In this document: one piece after another, positions 1 through 13,448 of the stretch
Layout of the letters: each line of letters opens with the position of its first letter
How positions within the stretch are numbered: the stretch's first letter is position 1
From: Congeria kusceri
Lineage: Eukaryota; Mollusca; Bivalvia; Myida; Dreissenidae
Direction of reading: 5' to 3'
Assembly (NCBI GenBank): GCA_027627225.1
Contig: CM051027.1
Span: 86,367,951 to 86,431,950 of the forward strand
Length of the DNA stretch: 64,000 bases
Made by a program: the position numbers and the translations under genes
The notes under the pieces: generated by a model
Seen by the model: the letters and a program-made list of their open reading frames with translations, nothing else
What the model was told of the DNA's origin: nothing
Database searches by the model: none

Positions 1-23
1 ATGTTATGTTCTGTTCATTGCAG

Positions 24-155
24 TCGGTTCCAATTGCACAACTGGTGATGAGTGTCTTATATACAGCACGTGTGTAGAGGGCGAGTCTGGGTCAGTCTGC
101 ACGTGCAACGATGGTTTCGTCGCTAACGTGGACAACACGAAGTGTCGTCTGCCAG
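24..155 (+). CDS. EGF/EB-like module exon A
   Basis: A CAG acceptor precedes position 24 and a GTAAGT donor follows 155. The 44 codons hold six cysteines, including the CTC pair (C-x-C) before NDGF. The reading frame is open and the phase is 1-1. Length and cysteine spacing match exon H at 6871, its closest relative here (both 132 nt). Confidence 0.8.
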
Positions 156-756
156 GTAAGTATCAACATTAAATACTGTAAAATCATTTCACTTCGCGGT
201 GTCTAAATTTCGAGCATTTTTGAAAAACTGCTAATTTGCGCTGTCTTAAATTCGCAAATTTTTTAGTGGTCTCCATACTACATCTAATAATCATGTAAAA
301 AGAAAATTTACGCGGTTTAAACTCGCATTATGTTCAGACCGCGAAATACGCGAAAATTAGACCACCGTGAAATAAAAAGATTTTACAGTAGACAATGTAC
401 ACAAAAAGGACATTAATACATATAAGAATTAACCATAAATTAAGATACTAATATTGGCATATGCTAAATGTACAAGTGATGTTTTAATAATGCACCTATC
501 AATAATTTCCCCTACGGGGAGCGGCGAGCTGACCCAGGGGAATTTGACAAATTTTATTCTTTGGGGTCTAATTCCCTACCCTGGAGCAAAGCATTATTGT
601 GTAAATTCCCACAGTGGGAGATGCTTTGGGGGCCAATATTAGCGGGATCTAAAATCCGACTTAGTCTATTTCCCGGGACCCGGAATTATTCGGCGTGTCA
701 AATACCCGCCTGTAGGGTATCGCTTTCAGTCTAAAGTCCCGTATATGCCAGCAGCT

Positions 757-783
757 CCCCCCCCCGGGGGGGGGGGGGGGGGG
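757..783. repeat. Poly-C/poly-G run (C9 then G18)
   Basis: Nine C bases are followed directly by eighteen G bases inside the first intron of the module gene. Such a run can form a hairpin or a G-quadruplex, and its length is unlikely to be exact in an assembly. Confidence 0.9.
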
Positions 784-1373
784 AATAATGATAGGTGCAT
801 AATAGGAACACAGTTTTCGCATTCTGAGATAATGTTGGTTAGAGCGCTGTCAACTGTCAGTTGTTCTTATTGCTTGCTCGTCTCGTTATCACTTCGATAT
901 ACACTTAAAGGTTATATTTTCCATGCATATTTGTTGATAAGTTTGTATCGAAAATCTAATTATCTTAAATATTGTTATACTGTGTTTAATTTACACACCT
1001 TTGTATTATACGTCTTTGTATCAAACAGGCATCCATGTAGATACAGAAACTTATCCTAAACATTGTGCATGTAAGTACATCATGAAGACACAATCAATTT
1101 TATTGGGATGTTCTTGAAATGTAGCATTAATAATAATTAATAATAATAAATAACGATCGTATCTCACTTGCAACGTTTGTCGATGTGCATTCCATTGTCA
1201 ATATATATATTAATTGAATATATACATTTCACAACAGTTAGTTCTTAACCTGCTACATGATTGTTTATTTTTACTTGAGAAGAAGACCTAAAATAACGTT
1301 GATGCTAGCTCGTGCAACCCGTTGTTCAGTACATTTAGCCGCTCAGTATGATACAATACTGTTTTATGAAATA

Positions 1374-2164
1374 TGTGTGTTCATGTCTCGTGTGATGTTC
1401 ATGTCTCGTGCGATGTTCATGTCTCGTTTGTGTGCATGTGTCGTATGTTTTTATGCCGCGGGTATGTTCATGTCTCGTGTGATGTTGAAGTGTCATGTGA
1501 TGTTCATGTCTGGTGTGATGTTAAAGTTTCGTGTGATGTTCATGTCTCTAGTGATGTTCAAGTTTCATGTGATGTTCACGTCTCGTGTGATGTTCAAGTT
1601 TTGTGTGATGTTTATATCTCGATTGTCTGCATGTCTCATTTGTGTTATATCTCGCGATTGTTCACGTCTCGTGTGATGTTCTTATCTCGCGAGTGTGCAT
1701 GTCTCGTGTGTGTTCATGCCTCGCGTATGCTCATGTCTCGTGTGATGATCAAGTTTCATGTGATGTTCACGTCTCGTGTGATGTTCAAGTTTCATGTGAA
1801 GTTCACGTCTCGTGTGTGTACATGTCCCATTTGTGTAAATATCTTGCGTATGTTCATGTCTGGTGTGATGTGCATGTCTGGTGTGATGTTCATGTCTGGT
1901 GTGATGTTCATGTCTGGTGTGATGTGCATGTCTGGTGTCATGTTCATGTCTGGTGTGATGTTCACGTCTCGTGTGTGTACATGTCCCATGTGTGTAAATA
2001 TCTTGCGTATGTTCATGTCTGGTGTGATGTTCATGTCTGGTGTGATGTTCATGGCTGGTGTGATGTTCATGTCTGGTGTGATGTTCATGTCTGGTGTGAT
2101 GTTCATGACTGGTGCGATGTTCATGTCTGGTGTGATGTTCATGCCGGGTGTGATGTTCACGCAG
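1374..2164. repeat. 18-bp minisatellite ending at a splice acceptor
   Basis: About 44 imperfect copies of an 18-bp unit built on GTGATGTTCATGTCTGGT fill the end of this intron. The last copy runs straight into the acceptor GTTCACGCAG of the next exon. Because 18 is a multiple of three, several frames stay open. One frame codes a CDVHVW hexapeptide repeat and is continuous with the following EGF-like exon. Confidence 0.92.
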
Positions 2165-2284
2165 TGGATGGAGACTGCTACACTGACATCAAATGCTTAA
2201 CATACGGCAAGTGTGTCACCAGCAAGTGCGCGTGTCTGGACGGACACGTTGCGAGTATTGACAAGAGATATTGCCTTGGGAATG
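2165..2284 (+). CDS. EGF/EB-like module exon C
   Basis: The acceptor GTTCACGCAG is supplied by the last minisatellite unit and the donor is GTATGT. The 120 nt are open in phase 1-1 and hold six cysteines, with a CAC pair before LDGH and a final CLGNG. Length matches exons D, E, F and the uninterrupted form of exon I. Confidence 0.82.
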
Positions 2285-5054
2285 GTATGTATTCAGAGAT
2301 GGACAGATAGATAGATATATCCAAATGAAACACACACTTGCAATACAAAAAAATAATATAAACGCCCTATGAGATATAGAACTAGTGTACAGTTAACCGT
2401 CAATGGTTATTATAAAAGTATTATAATATAGTAACCACATTTTCCTCTGAAATATATGCCAATACATTTACAAATAGTAAGACAAATATTTTACCTGTTA
2501 AAAAACTTCAATAACAGAGCAAGCTTAGCATTTACGATATCACATGATTTATATAACTAAATAAACCGTAGACAGTTTTCTAAGAAAATAAAACTAATGT
2601 TGACACCATTTATAATTTAGACCTCATGTAGTCATATATATAATGACCTATGATTGGCCAAACTTTAGTGGGTATAATCTAGGAAAATCAAGGTTGAATA
2701 AATCTGCATCACTTACTACGATGGTTATGAGAATTTGCGCCTTATTTGCTTGGTTGTATCATGTGACCTTTTTTTTTCCAAATCAAAGGTACTTTGAGTA
2801 GCTGCTGGGAATACAATGTACTGTCTTATTGACGATTCATTCTGTCTTTGATCATACATGATTTAAATAAATATTTATGATGTATCTCTGGATTAAACTA
2901 CTTATTAGCCATTACATTATCGGAATTAATGTTTTAGATGAAATTATCATTATTGTTCAAGTATGCATCAATGGTTTAGTTAGATATGTACCAGAAGATC
3001 TAAGAAAATTAGTGTTCAATTAACCATGCGTAATTTACCAGATATCATTGCGAACATGTCTGTTGTATGTGTCTTGCACTATTTAATGTGATGAGGTGTA
3101 ATGGTGTATAAGTTTTAAGACTAATTCTCAACTATACCGACAAATTAATCTTACAGTATCATAATTTGCATATTTATCACAATTAACCAATAAAAATATA
3201 GGTGCATGCAACTCATAATAGTCATAATTAATTTAGGAACGTTTGTAAGTGACATTTATCAACTAAAGGGAGAAAATATATTTTATTATTAAATTAATTA
3301 ATGTATCAAAAGAAACTTAAAAAAACACACACACACAAACAAACAAACATATAGTTTCCAGTAATATTTTTATTCGAGATGGGTTAGTATTTTTATAAGG
3401 ATACCGGCTTTAGGTAAAACCGGAACTTTGAAATATGTACGTGTTATTTATAACAAGTCTGGTTTCATTGCATGTACATGTATACTATTTATGTACATAT
3501 AAAACGTTTCCCCTCTTTTGGCATACATATAATTGCTATTTAAAACTATATGCATTATATCTTACCACTAGTGTTATATCTATAAAACGTTAATTAATAC
3601 TACTGTCTAAAATTGGCACACATTATATGCCTTTGACGACCAGGGCCGTAGCTTCTTGTAGGAACTACAGGCACGTGCCTATACATTTTGTCCAGAGATG
3701 AAAAATGTAAAATGCCAAAAATGAATGCAGGATAAACAAGAGAGGGGAAGGGGGTGAGGAGATCTTTCTTGGCTGTGTTGATATTTCATTGTTTAACCAG
3801 TCGATTACAGTACGTCAATATGAAAGATATTTCATGAAACATACGCTTATTTTACAACTTTTTTGTAGAATCGGGGTTAAGCTGAAGTTAGTTGTTAGTT
3901 GTTTGTAGCCACATATACGAGTATAAACATTCCTGGCCCAAATTATCGCTTACAGCTACATTTGGTAGATTCCGCCTATTGTACCTATACATATTTTGAA
4001 CCCAAGCGACGCCCCTGACGACTCAGCTAAACTGCATTGAATATTGAATATTATTACACCTCACGTGACCACTCTGTGTATTTTGTCCATAGACAAAAAG
4101 TTATATCCCAGGGTAATATTTTGTCATATATCTATGGTCATATCACCTCGCGCGGAGCTAAAAATAGAACAGCGATTTTTTTTTCAAAACAAAACAAAAT
4201 TCACAGCTATAAAACTACACGTATTACCTTCAAAGTGCTGACATCGATCCACGGCATTTTACAATTAATATCCAGCTACAAGCATTTGCAATTCCTTTTT
4301 GTACACACTCAATGGTCATGCCGGTAAAAGGTTAAGGTCATGTCTGCGAAGTGTATTGGAAAGTACGGAAGGCTGATTTTGCAATGTTTAAACTACATAG
4401 CTATGGTATGGTATTGTGAAACGGTAATGTCAAGCCTCGGCTACGTAGCTTTTATCACTACAGTAGTGTCTACATTACAGTAAAGTAATGGTGAAACAAA
4501 ATCACGAAGCTTATCATTTCAAGGTGTTATACGGATTGCTCGGTGTAGTAAAATAAATAACCGCCTCGGTTGATATTTTTCTCTGGTCGATATTATTTTA
4601 TATCACCCTCTCAGCCATGTGTTATTTATATAATGCAAGACTTTTCCCTGCGCAGCAATATAGGCCTATGTATAGAGAAATGGTAGAGTTGCATAAACAT
4701 ACGTTTTTTGTAGTTTTATTGATAAAACTCATTCAATAAATGTAGGAGTAACGTTTCATGGAAAATGATATATTCTGACATCTTCGCCTATATAAACGTA
4801 TATTGCCATATGTGTTCAACGCTAATTAATGAAATAAAGCGGTAGTAATCATATATATGGTCGTATCAATCTGTCTTAATGCTCGATCTTACTGAATGCA
4901 TATTATAGCCTGTAGGAGCTATTATTACTCATTGTGTAGTCTTATTAAAACATACGGAGGTGAATACTTTTAACAAAATCAATGCACGGGGAAAATGGCA
5001 TGGCAATTAATTATTTTAAAATAAAATATTTATAAAGTCACGTACTAATATCAG
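2285..5054. other. Intron between modules C and D
   Basis: I see no module exon here. The stretch is AT-rich unique-looking DNA apart from a short CA/AAAC-rich tract near 3320-3350 and the small DNA transposon at 3641-4017. Confidence 0.7.
3641..4017. mobile_element. Small non-autonomous DNA transposon, 5-bp TSD
   Basis: The element opens with CAGGGCCGTAGCTT and closes with AAGCGACGCCCCTG, which are imperfect inverted repeats of each other. The five bases ACGAC occur directly outside both ends. At 377 bp with no ORF it is a MITE-like element. The CAGGG...CCCTG ends with a 5-bp duplication resemble 5-bp-TSD hAT elements, and the element at 50376 has the same type of ends. Confidence 0.65.
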
Positions 5055-5174
5055 TGGAGAGTCAGTGCCAATACGATTCCGACTGTCTGGAGAACGGTTC
5101 ATGCGCAGGAGGAAAATGCCAGTGCACGCCTGGATTCAAGGCTAGCACGGACAAGACGCTGTGTATTGGAAATG
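5055..5174 (+). CDS. EGF/EB-like module exon D
   Basis: Acceptor TATCAG and donor GTAGGG bracket 40 codons in phase 1-1. The cysteine order is C-x5-C-x5-C-x4-C-x-C-x11-C. The end CIGNG is shared with exons C and G, which suggests the cassettes arose by tandem duplication. Confidence 0.85.
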
Positions 5175-5469
5175 GTAGGGAGTACAACACATATTAATGA
5201 ACCCTGTTACATTAAGAAATCATCATCATTTGGCTTTACATTTGTGCTAAACGTTATCCTTTAGCTGCGTTACACAAATTGATTGGCCTTAACCGAGTCA
5301 CCTCCATCTCCACGTTTATTTTCATTTGTTAACGTTAGTACATTTAATTTATTAAGTTAATTTTTCATCTTACACTGGTGTCAACACATTAGTTTTATTT
5401 TATTTTCATTTTAGGTAAAGATCTCTTTAAATGTTGACGACTGTTTATTTTATCGACTAAACAAAAAAA

Positions 5470-5627
5470 GCACTCTTTTATGCATTAATTCATTATTTCG
5501 TTCATTTTATTCATTCCTTCATTCACTCATTTATTCATCCATCCATCCATCGCCCATTCAATCATTGATTCATTCATTCGTTATTTCATTCATTATTTCC
5601 TTCATCTATTCATCCATCCATCTGTAG
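5470..5627. repeat. ATTC/ATCC tetranucleotide microsatellite
   Basis: Imperfect CATT and CATC repeats run for about 155 bp and end directly at the acceptor of exon E (TCTGTAG). As at 2164, a tandem repeat reaches the exon edge and forms the pyrimidine-rich tract. Confidence 0.85.
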
Positions 5628-5747
5628 TCGACTCCGCGTGCTCAGGTGACGCGGGGTGCCCGAAGTAAGGGGAGAGTGTTAACGGGACGTGCACGTGTAA
5701 AGCGGCATACATGACGACAGATGACAAGACCGTGTGCAAGGGAATGG
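5628..5747 (+). pseudogene. EGF/EB-like module exon E with in-frame stop
   Basis: This 120-nt cassette has the same borders and phase as exon D, and an intact second half (CTC pair, final cysteine). Codon 13 is TAA at 5666-5668, and a cysteine expected shortly after is replaced by serine. The stop overlaps a good donor-like site (AAGTAAGG), so a shortened exon is possible but would lose frame. It is probably a dead or skipped cassette. Confidence 0.75.
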
Positions 5748-6119
5748 GTAAGGTACTAGCTATTGTAACTGCCTTGAAATAGTCCTTATTTCAGCTTATG
5801 GGTTTATACACGCTGTTTCTATAAAAAAAAAATGTAGCCGTTGTACCTGGGTAGTACTGATTGCCTTATAAGGGCAAATTTTATTTCCCAAATTAGAGTC
5901 AATCCTAGAAAATACCCATTGCCATATTTTGCACACATTATATATACTTCGAGAGTAATTATGAAATACGTATGTTTGCAGCATGGTATCAAATGGTGGT
6001 GTACTATTAGCCATTGCCGTGTTCATCTAATGTGATATTGAATGTAAAAACTGTAATAAAAGCCAAACATAAAGTTTCACAAAACCTGTATATGAACGTT
6101 TTTATGTTGTACACTCTAG

Positions 6120-6239
6120 TGGATTCCAGCTGTACATACGACACTAATTGACTGCAAGATGGCGCTTGCAACGATGACATATGTGGCTGCAGACAGAACT
6201 ACCTGCTCAGCACAGACAGGACCAAGTGCATCGGCAAAG
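6120..6239 (+). pseudogene. EGF/EB-like module exon F with in-frame stop
   Basis: Acceptor CACTCTAG and donor GTACAC bracket 120 nt in phase 1-1. The second expected cysteine codon is TGA at 6149-6151, one base away from TGT or TGC. The other cysteines are in place and the end CIGKG matches the other modules. A single substitution explains the lesion. Confidence 0.78.
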
Positions 6240-6514
6240 GTACACAACTAGAATTGGTAACTGCATTGTACTGATAAATCACGTGGCTAAAGGAGTGTTA
6301 AACAAAACTTGTATTTATTCATTTATTTCATTTATATATGTATTGTTTTACAATTCATGCTTGTAAACAAATATAACGCTTATATGGCTCTGTTTCTTTA
6401 ATACATTAATTCGAAATCACAAACACATAACAGGTCATACATGCAGCTGACTTCAGTACTATGAGTATCACTATACATTCTCTACACGTTTTCCTGTCTG
6501 TGTATTTGTGACAG

Positions 6515-6640
6515 AGGGTGCGGTGTGCGGCCCGGACAGTGTGTGTCTGGGTAACGGCGGCGAGTGCTCCACGGAGGCCCGGTGCGCATGCAAGTCGGGT
6601 TACACCGCGTCCGCGGACCTCGCAACGTGCATCGGAAACG
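6515..6640 (+). CDS. EGF/EB-like module exon G
   Basis: The acceptor TTTGTGACAG and the donor GTAAGC flank 126 nt in phase 1-1. It holds six cysteines with CAC before KSGY and ends CIGNG. It is GC-rich compared with the introns, as expected for coding sequence. Confidence 0.85.
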
Positions 6641-6870
6641 GTAAGCGAAGTGCAAAACAGTACACGCGTATGCAAGACAATGTTCTATTGAAATAATTGT
6701 AAAGGCCTATATTCTGATATAAAGATATAGAACCCGTTGTTATATACGTCACAAATGCAAATGTTTCGTGAGTAGTTACCAGTAACTATTGTGATAATAT
6801 AAGAATTTTTCATACATTTATATACTTATTTGACGACCATAACCATTTATCTTTACTACATTATACACAG

Positions 6871-7002
6871 TAGCTTCCGTTTGCACGAAGGACACTGAAT
6901 GTCTCGCGCACAGCACGTGCGTGAAGGGTGTGGCCAGCTCAGTATGCACGTGCGCGAAAGGATACCTGTCCAACAACATGAAGACCGCGTGTCTGCTCGG
7001 AG
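6871..7002 (+). CDS. EGF/EB-like module exon H
   Basis: The acceptor TTATACACAG and the donor GTTAGT flank 132 nt in phase 1-1. Six cysteines include a CTC pair before AKGY. Sequence and length resemble exon A, so the A-type and D-type modules alternate along the gene. Confidence 0.83.
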
Positions 7003-7320
7003 GTTAGTTTTGAATACTTGTAAGATTTGAAGTAAGATTTTACTAAGTATGAACTATTATCTGGACATTGCATGGAAAGTTAAACATTAGGACATTATCT
7101 AAATATATACTCGTACGCTACCTGAAACCTATATTTTTAGACGACGGCCACTTCAGTTCACCACAAAAAAATATTGTACATGCATAGTGTATTTAAATAT
7201 ATACACAAACCAATATAATATCCAATTTTAAACATTTTCTTCAAAGTGAATACTGATAACGTGCTGTAAAATATTTGTTAAATACATCTTGTAATTCAGT
7301 ATAATAAGACCGTTGCGTGA

Positions 7321-10300
7321 TATTCTGTATAAATGATATCATTGCATTACATTCTGTATAAGTAAATTGATATCATTGCATTACATTCTGTATAAGTAAA
7401 TTGGTTTGGTTGCATTAAATTCTGTATAAGTAAATTGATATCATTGCATTACATTCTGTATAAGTAAATTGGTTTGGTTGCATTACATTGTGTATAAGCA
7501 AATTGATATGGTTGTATTACATTCTGTATAAGTAAATTGATATGGTTGCATTACATTCTGTATAAGTAAATTGGTTTGGTTGCATTACATTCTGTATAAG
7601 TAAATTGGTTTGGATGCATTACATTCTGTATAAGTAAATTGGTATGGTTGCATTACATTCTGTGTAAGTAAATTGATATGGTTGTATTACATTCTGTATA
7701 AGTAAATTGATATCATTGCATTACATTCTGTATAAGTAAATTGGTTTGGTTGCATTACATTCTGTATAAGTAAATTGATATGGTTGTATTACATTCTGTA
7801 TAAGTAAATTGGTTTGGTTGCATTACATTCTGTATAAGTAAATTGGTTTGGGTGCATTACATTCTGTATAAGTAAATTGATATGGTTGCATTACATTCCG
7901 TATAAGTAAATTGGTTTGGTTGCATTACATTCTGTATAAGTAAATTGATATGGTTGCATTACATTCAGTATAAGTAAATTGATATCATTGCATTACATTC
8001 TGTATAAATAAATTGATATGGTTGCATTACATTCTGTATAAGTAAATTGACATGGTTGCATTACATTCTGTATAAGTAAATTGATATGGTTGCATTACAT
8101 TCTGTACAAGTAAATTGATATGGTTGCATTACATTCTGTATAAGTAAATTGATATGGTTGCATTACATTCTGTATAAGTAAATTGATATGGTTGTATTAC
8201 ATTCTGTATAAATAAATTGATATGTTTGTATTACATTCTGTATAAGTAAATTGATATAGTTGCATTACATTCTGTATAAGTAAATTGATATGGTTGCATT
8301 ACATTCTGTATAAGTAAATTGATATGGTTGCATTACATTCTGTATAAGTAAATTGATATGGTTGTATTACATTCTGTATAAGTAAATTGATATGGTTGTA
8401 TTACATTCTGTATAAGTAAATTGATATGGTTGTATTACATTCTGTATAAGTAAATTGATATGGTTGTATTACATTCTGTATAAGTAAATTGATATGGTTG
8501 CATTACATTCTGTATAAGTAAATTGATATGGTTGCATGACATTCTGTATAAGTAAATTGACATGGTTGTATTACATTCTGTATAAGTAAATTGATATGGT
8601 TGCATGACATTCTGTATAAGTAAATTGGTTTGGTTGCATTACATTCTGTATAAGTAAATTGGTTTGGTTGCATTACATTCTGTATAAGTAAATTGGTATG
8701 GTTGCATTACATTCTGTGTAAGTAAATTGATATGGTTGTATTACATTCGGTATAAGTAAATTGATATGGTTGCATTACATTCTGTGTAAGTAAATTGGTT
8801 TAGTTGCATTACATTCTGTATAAGTAAATTGATATGGTTGTATTACATTCTGTATAAGTAAATTGGTTTGGTTGCATTACATTCTGTATAAGTAAATTGG
8901 TTTGGGTGCATTACATTCTGTATAAGTAAATTGATATGGTTGCATTACATTCCGTATAAGTAAATTGGTTTGGTTGCATTACATTCTGTATAAGTAAATT
9001 GATATGGTTGCATTACATTCTGTATAAGTAAATTGTTATGGTTGCATTACATTCTGTATAAGTAAATTGATATGGTTGTATTACATTCTGTATAAGTAAA
9101 TTGATATCAGTGCATTACATTCAGTATAAGTAAATTGATATCATTGCATTACATTCTGTATAAATAAATTGATATGGTTGCATTACATTCTGTATAAGTA
9201 AATTGACATGGTTGCATTACATTCTGTATAAGTAAATTGATATGGTTGCATTACATTCTGTACAAGTAAATTGATATGGTTGTATTACATTATGTATAAG
9301 TAAATTGATATGGTTGCATTACATTCTGTATAAGTAAATTGATACGGTTGCATTACATTCTATATAAGTAAATTGATATGGTTGTATTACATTCTGTATA
9401 AGTAAATTGATATATTTGCATTACATTCTGTATAAGTAAATTGATATGGTTGCATTACATTCTGTATAAGTAAATTGATATGGTTGCATTACATTCTGTA
9501 TAAGTAAATTGATATGGTTGCATTACATTCTGTATAAGTAAATTGATATGGTTGTATTACATTCTGTATAAGTAAATTGATATGTTTGTATTACATTCTG
9601 TATAAGTAAATTGATATGTTTGTATTACATTCTGTATAAGTAAATTGATATGGTTGTATTACATTCTGTATAAGTAAATTGATATGGTTGTATTACATTC
9701 TGTATAAGTAAATTGATATGGTTGCATTACATTCTGTATAAGTAAATTGATATGGTTGCATTACATTCTGTATAAGTAAATTGATATGGTTGCATTACAT
9801 TATGTATAAGTAAATTGATATGGTTGTATTACATTCTGTATAAGTAAATTGATATGGTTGTAGTACATTCTTTATAAGTTAATTGATATCTTTGCATTAC
9901 ATTCTGTATAAGTAAATTGATATGGTTGTATTACATTCTGTATAAGTAAATTGATATCATTGCATTACATTCTGTATAAGTAAATTGATATGGTTGTATT
10001 ACATTCTGTATAAGTAAATTGATATCATTGCATTACATTCTGTATAAGTAAATTGATATGGTTGTATTACATTCTGTATAAGTAAATTGATATCATTGCA
10101 TTACATTCTGTATAAGTAAATTGATATGGTTGTATTACATTCTGTATAAGTAAATTAATATCATTGCATTACATTCTGTGTAAGTAAATTGATATCATTG
10201 CTTTACATTCTGTATAAGTAAATTGGTTTGCTTGCATTACATTCTGTATAAGTAAATTGATATGGTTGCATTACATTCTGTATAAGTAAATTGATATGGT

Positions 10301-12858
10301 TGCATTACATTATGTATAAGTAAATTGATATGGTTGCATTACATTCTGTATAAGTAAATTGATATGGTTGCATTACATTCTGTATAAGTAAATTGATATG
10401 GTTGCATTACATTCTGTATAAGTAAATTGATATGGTTGCATTACATTCTGTATAAGTAAATTGATATGGTTGCATTACATTCTGTATAAGTAAATTGATA
10501 TGGTTGCATTACATTCTGTATAAGTAAATTGATATGGTTGTATTACATTCTGTATAAGTAAATTGATATGGTTGCATTACATTCTGTATAAGTAAATTGA
10601 TATGGTTGCATTACATTCTGTATAAGTAAATTGATATGGTTGTATTACATTCTGTATAAGTAAATTGATATCATTGCATTACATTCTGTATAAGTAAATT
10701 GATATGGTTGTATTACATTCTGTATAAGTAAATTAATATCATTGCATTACATTCTGTGTAAGTAAATTGATATCATTGCTTTACATTCTGTATAAGTAAA
10801 TTGGTTTGCTTGCATTACATTCTGTATAAGTAAATTGATATGGTTGCATTACATTCTGTATAAGTAAATTGATATGGTTGCATTACATTATGTATAAGTA
10901 AATTGATATGGTTGCATTACATTCTGTATAAGTAAATTGATATGGTTGCATTACATTCTGTATAAGTAAATTGATATGGTTGCATTACATTCTGTATAAG
11001 TAAATTGATATGGTTGCATTACATTCTGTATAAGTAAATTGATATGGTTGCATTACATTCTGTATAAGTAAATTGATATGGTTGCATTACATTCTGTATA
11101 AGTAAATTGATATGGTTGTATTACATTCTGTATAAGTAAATTGATATGGTTGCATTACATTCTGTATAAGTAAATTGATATGGTTGCATTACATTCTGTA
11201 TAAGTAAATTGATATGGTTGTATTACATTCTGTATAAGTAGATTGATATGGTTGCATTACATTCTGTATAAGTAAATTGATATGGTTGCATTACATTCTG
11301 TATAAGTAAATTGGTTTGGTTGCATTACATTCTGTATAAGTAAATTGGTTTGGTTGCATTACATTCTGTATAAGTAAATTGATATGGTTGCATTACATTC
11401 TGTATAAGTAAATTGATATGGTTGTATTACATTCTGTATAAGTAAATTGATATGGTTGTATTACATTCTGTATAAGTAAATTGATATGGTTGCATTACAT
11501 TCTGTATAAGTAAATTGATATGGTTGCATTACATTCTGTATAAGTAAATTGATATGGTTGTATTACATTCTGTATAAGTAAATTGATATGGTTGCATTAC
11601 ATTCTGTATAAGTAAATTGATATGGTTGCATTACATTCTGTATAAGTAAATTGGTTTGGTTGCATTACATTCTGTATAAGTAAATTGGTTTGGTTGCATT
11701 ACATTCTGTATAAGTAAATTGATATGGTTGCATTACATTCTGTATAAGTAAATTGATATGGTTGTATTACATTCTGTATAAGTAAATTGATATGGTTGCA
11801 TTACATTCTGTATAAGTAAATTGATATGGTTGTATTACATTCTGTATAAGTAAATTGATATGGTTGTATTACATTCTGTATAAGTAAATTGATATCATTG
11901 CATTACATTCTGTATAAGTAAATTGATATGGTTGTATTACATTCTGTATAAGTAAATTGATATCATTGCATTACAGCTGTATAAGTAAATTGATATGGTT
12001 GTTTTACATTCTGTATAAGTAAATTGATATGGTTGTATTACATTCTGTATAAGTAAATTGATATGGTTGCATTACAGTCTGTATAAGTAAATTTATATCA
12101 TTGCATTACATTCTGTATAAGTAAATTAATATGGTTGTTTTACATTCTGTATAAGTAAATTGATATGGTTGTATTACATTCTGTATAAGTAAATTGATAT
12201 GGTTGCATTACAGTCTGTATAAGTAAATTGATATCATTGCATTACATTCTGTATAAGTAAATTGATATGGTTGTATTACATTCTGTATAAGTAAATTGAT
12301 ATGGTTGTATTACATTCTGTATAAGTAAATTGATATGGTTGCATTACATTCTGTATAAGTAAATTGATATGGTTGTATTACATTCTGTATAAGTAAATTG
12401 ATATGGTTGCATTACATTCTGTATAAGTAAATTGATATGGTTGCATTACATTCTGTATAAGTAAATTGATATGGTTGCATTACATTCTGTATAAGTAAAT
12501 TGATATGGTTGCATTACATTCTGTATAAGTAAATTGATAAGGTTGCATTACATTCTGTATAAGTAAATTGATATGGTTGTATTACATTCTGTATAAGTAA
12601 ATTGATATGGTTGCATTACATTCTGTATAAGTAAATTGATATGGTTGTATTACATTCTGTATAAGTAAATTGATATGGTTGCATTACATTATGTATAAGT
12701 AAATTGATATGGTTGCATTACATTATGTATAAGTAAATTGATATGGTTGCATTACATTCTGTATAAGTAAATTGATATGGTTGTATTGCATTCTGTATAA
12801 GTAAATTGATATGGTTGCATTATATTCTGTATAAGTAAATTGATATGGTTGCATTACA
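7321..12858. repeat. 34-bp satellite array, about 163 copies
   Basis: The unit has a 34-bp period with core TACATTCTGTATAAGTAA followed by a variable segment (TTGATATGG, TTGGTTTGG or TTGATATCA) and TTGYATTA. The array is 5.5 kb long and sits wholly in the intron between exons H and I. Variant units recur in blocks: a rare run at 10151 recurs at 10729 (578 bp, 17 units), one at 7845 recurs at 8899 (1,054 bp, 31 units), and GGTTTGG pairs near 11309 recur near 11649 (10 units). No long ORF crosses it. Confidence 0.97.
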
Positions 12859-13353
12859 ATTACATAAGGATACGAAGTAATGAAGTATGGCTGCTATTTA
12901 CAGTCTTACAAACATGGTGAATAAAGTTATTTTATAAAATTATAAATATCATTCGGTGAAACTGCTCTTCAGGCAACAAGCTTTACCCTATGAAAATACA
13001 AATACGTGTTTCCTGGTAAAACAAAAACTAAGTAATTTACTTTTTCTTTATTTTATATGTGAGCGTAAAGTATAAATCTGGAGAACAGTTCCACTAAAAT
13101 AATGTTTGCTTAACTAATATTGTTAGCGTGCATTTATTAAAAAAAATAACGCATTAATTATATTTATATATCACCGGCTTTTACTTAGATCTACTAGTAT
13201 TTCCGTATACATGTAGTTTGAAACGCATGTAAAGTACAAAAGGCCGATATAGCTCTAGTTCAACAGAAACAGTGTCTCCATAGCGAATATATGTAAGCAT
13301 TAATATAAAACACGTGCTTTGAATTACTCCTAATCCCGCACATTCCCGCAAAG
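12859..13353. other. Intron segment after the satellite
   Basis: AT-rich intron sequence with no recognisable module, ORF or repeat, ending in the acceptor-like CCGCAAAG before exon I. Confidence 0.6.
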
Positions 13354-13448
13354 TTGGTAGCGCCTGTACAGGGGACTCTGAATGTCACGAGAACGGGATC
13401 TGTCACGAGGAATCACAGAAATGCGTCTGCACAAACGGGTATACAGAG

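Noticed and set aside
454..1059. Short plus-strand frames at 454 and 745
   Set aside because: They cross the poly-C/poly-G run and intron DNA, with no domain or splice support.
1036..1077. Possible 42-nt phase 1-1 micro-exon after TATCAAACAG
   Set aside because: Phase fits, but it has one cysteine, no pyrimidine tract and no module pattern, so chance is likely.
1373..2200. Long plus-strand frame rich in MFMSGV and CDVHV repeats
   Set aside because: It is a product of the 18-bp minisatellite, which keeps frames open on both strands; the 1373 frame is not the frame of the following exon.
7321..12858. CRISPR-like array
   Set aside because: The 34-bp units are contiguous, with no spacers, in a eukaryotic intron.
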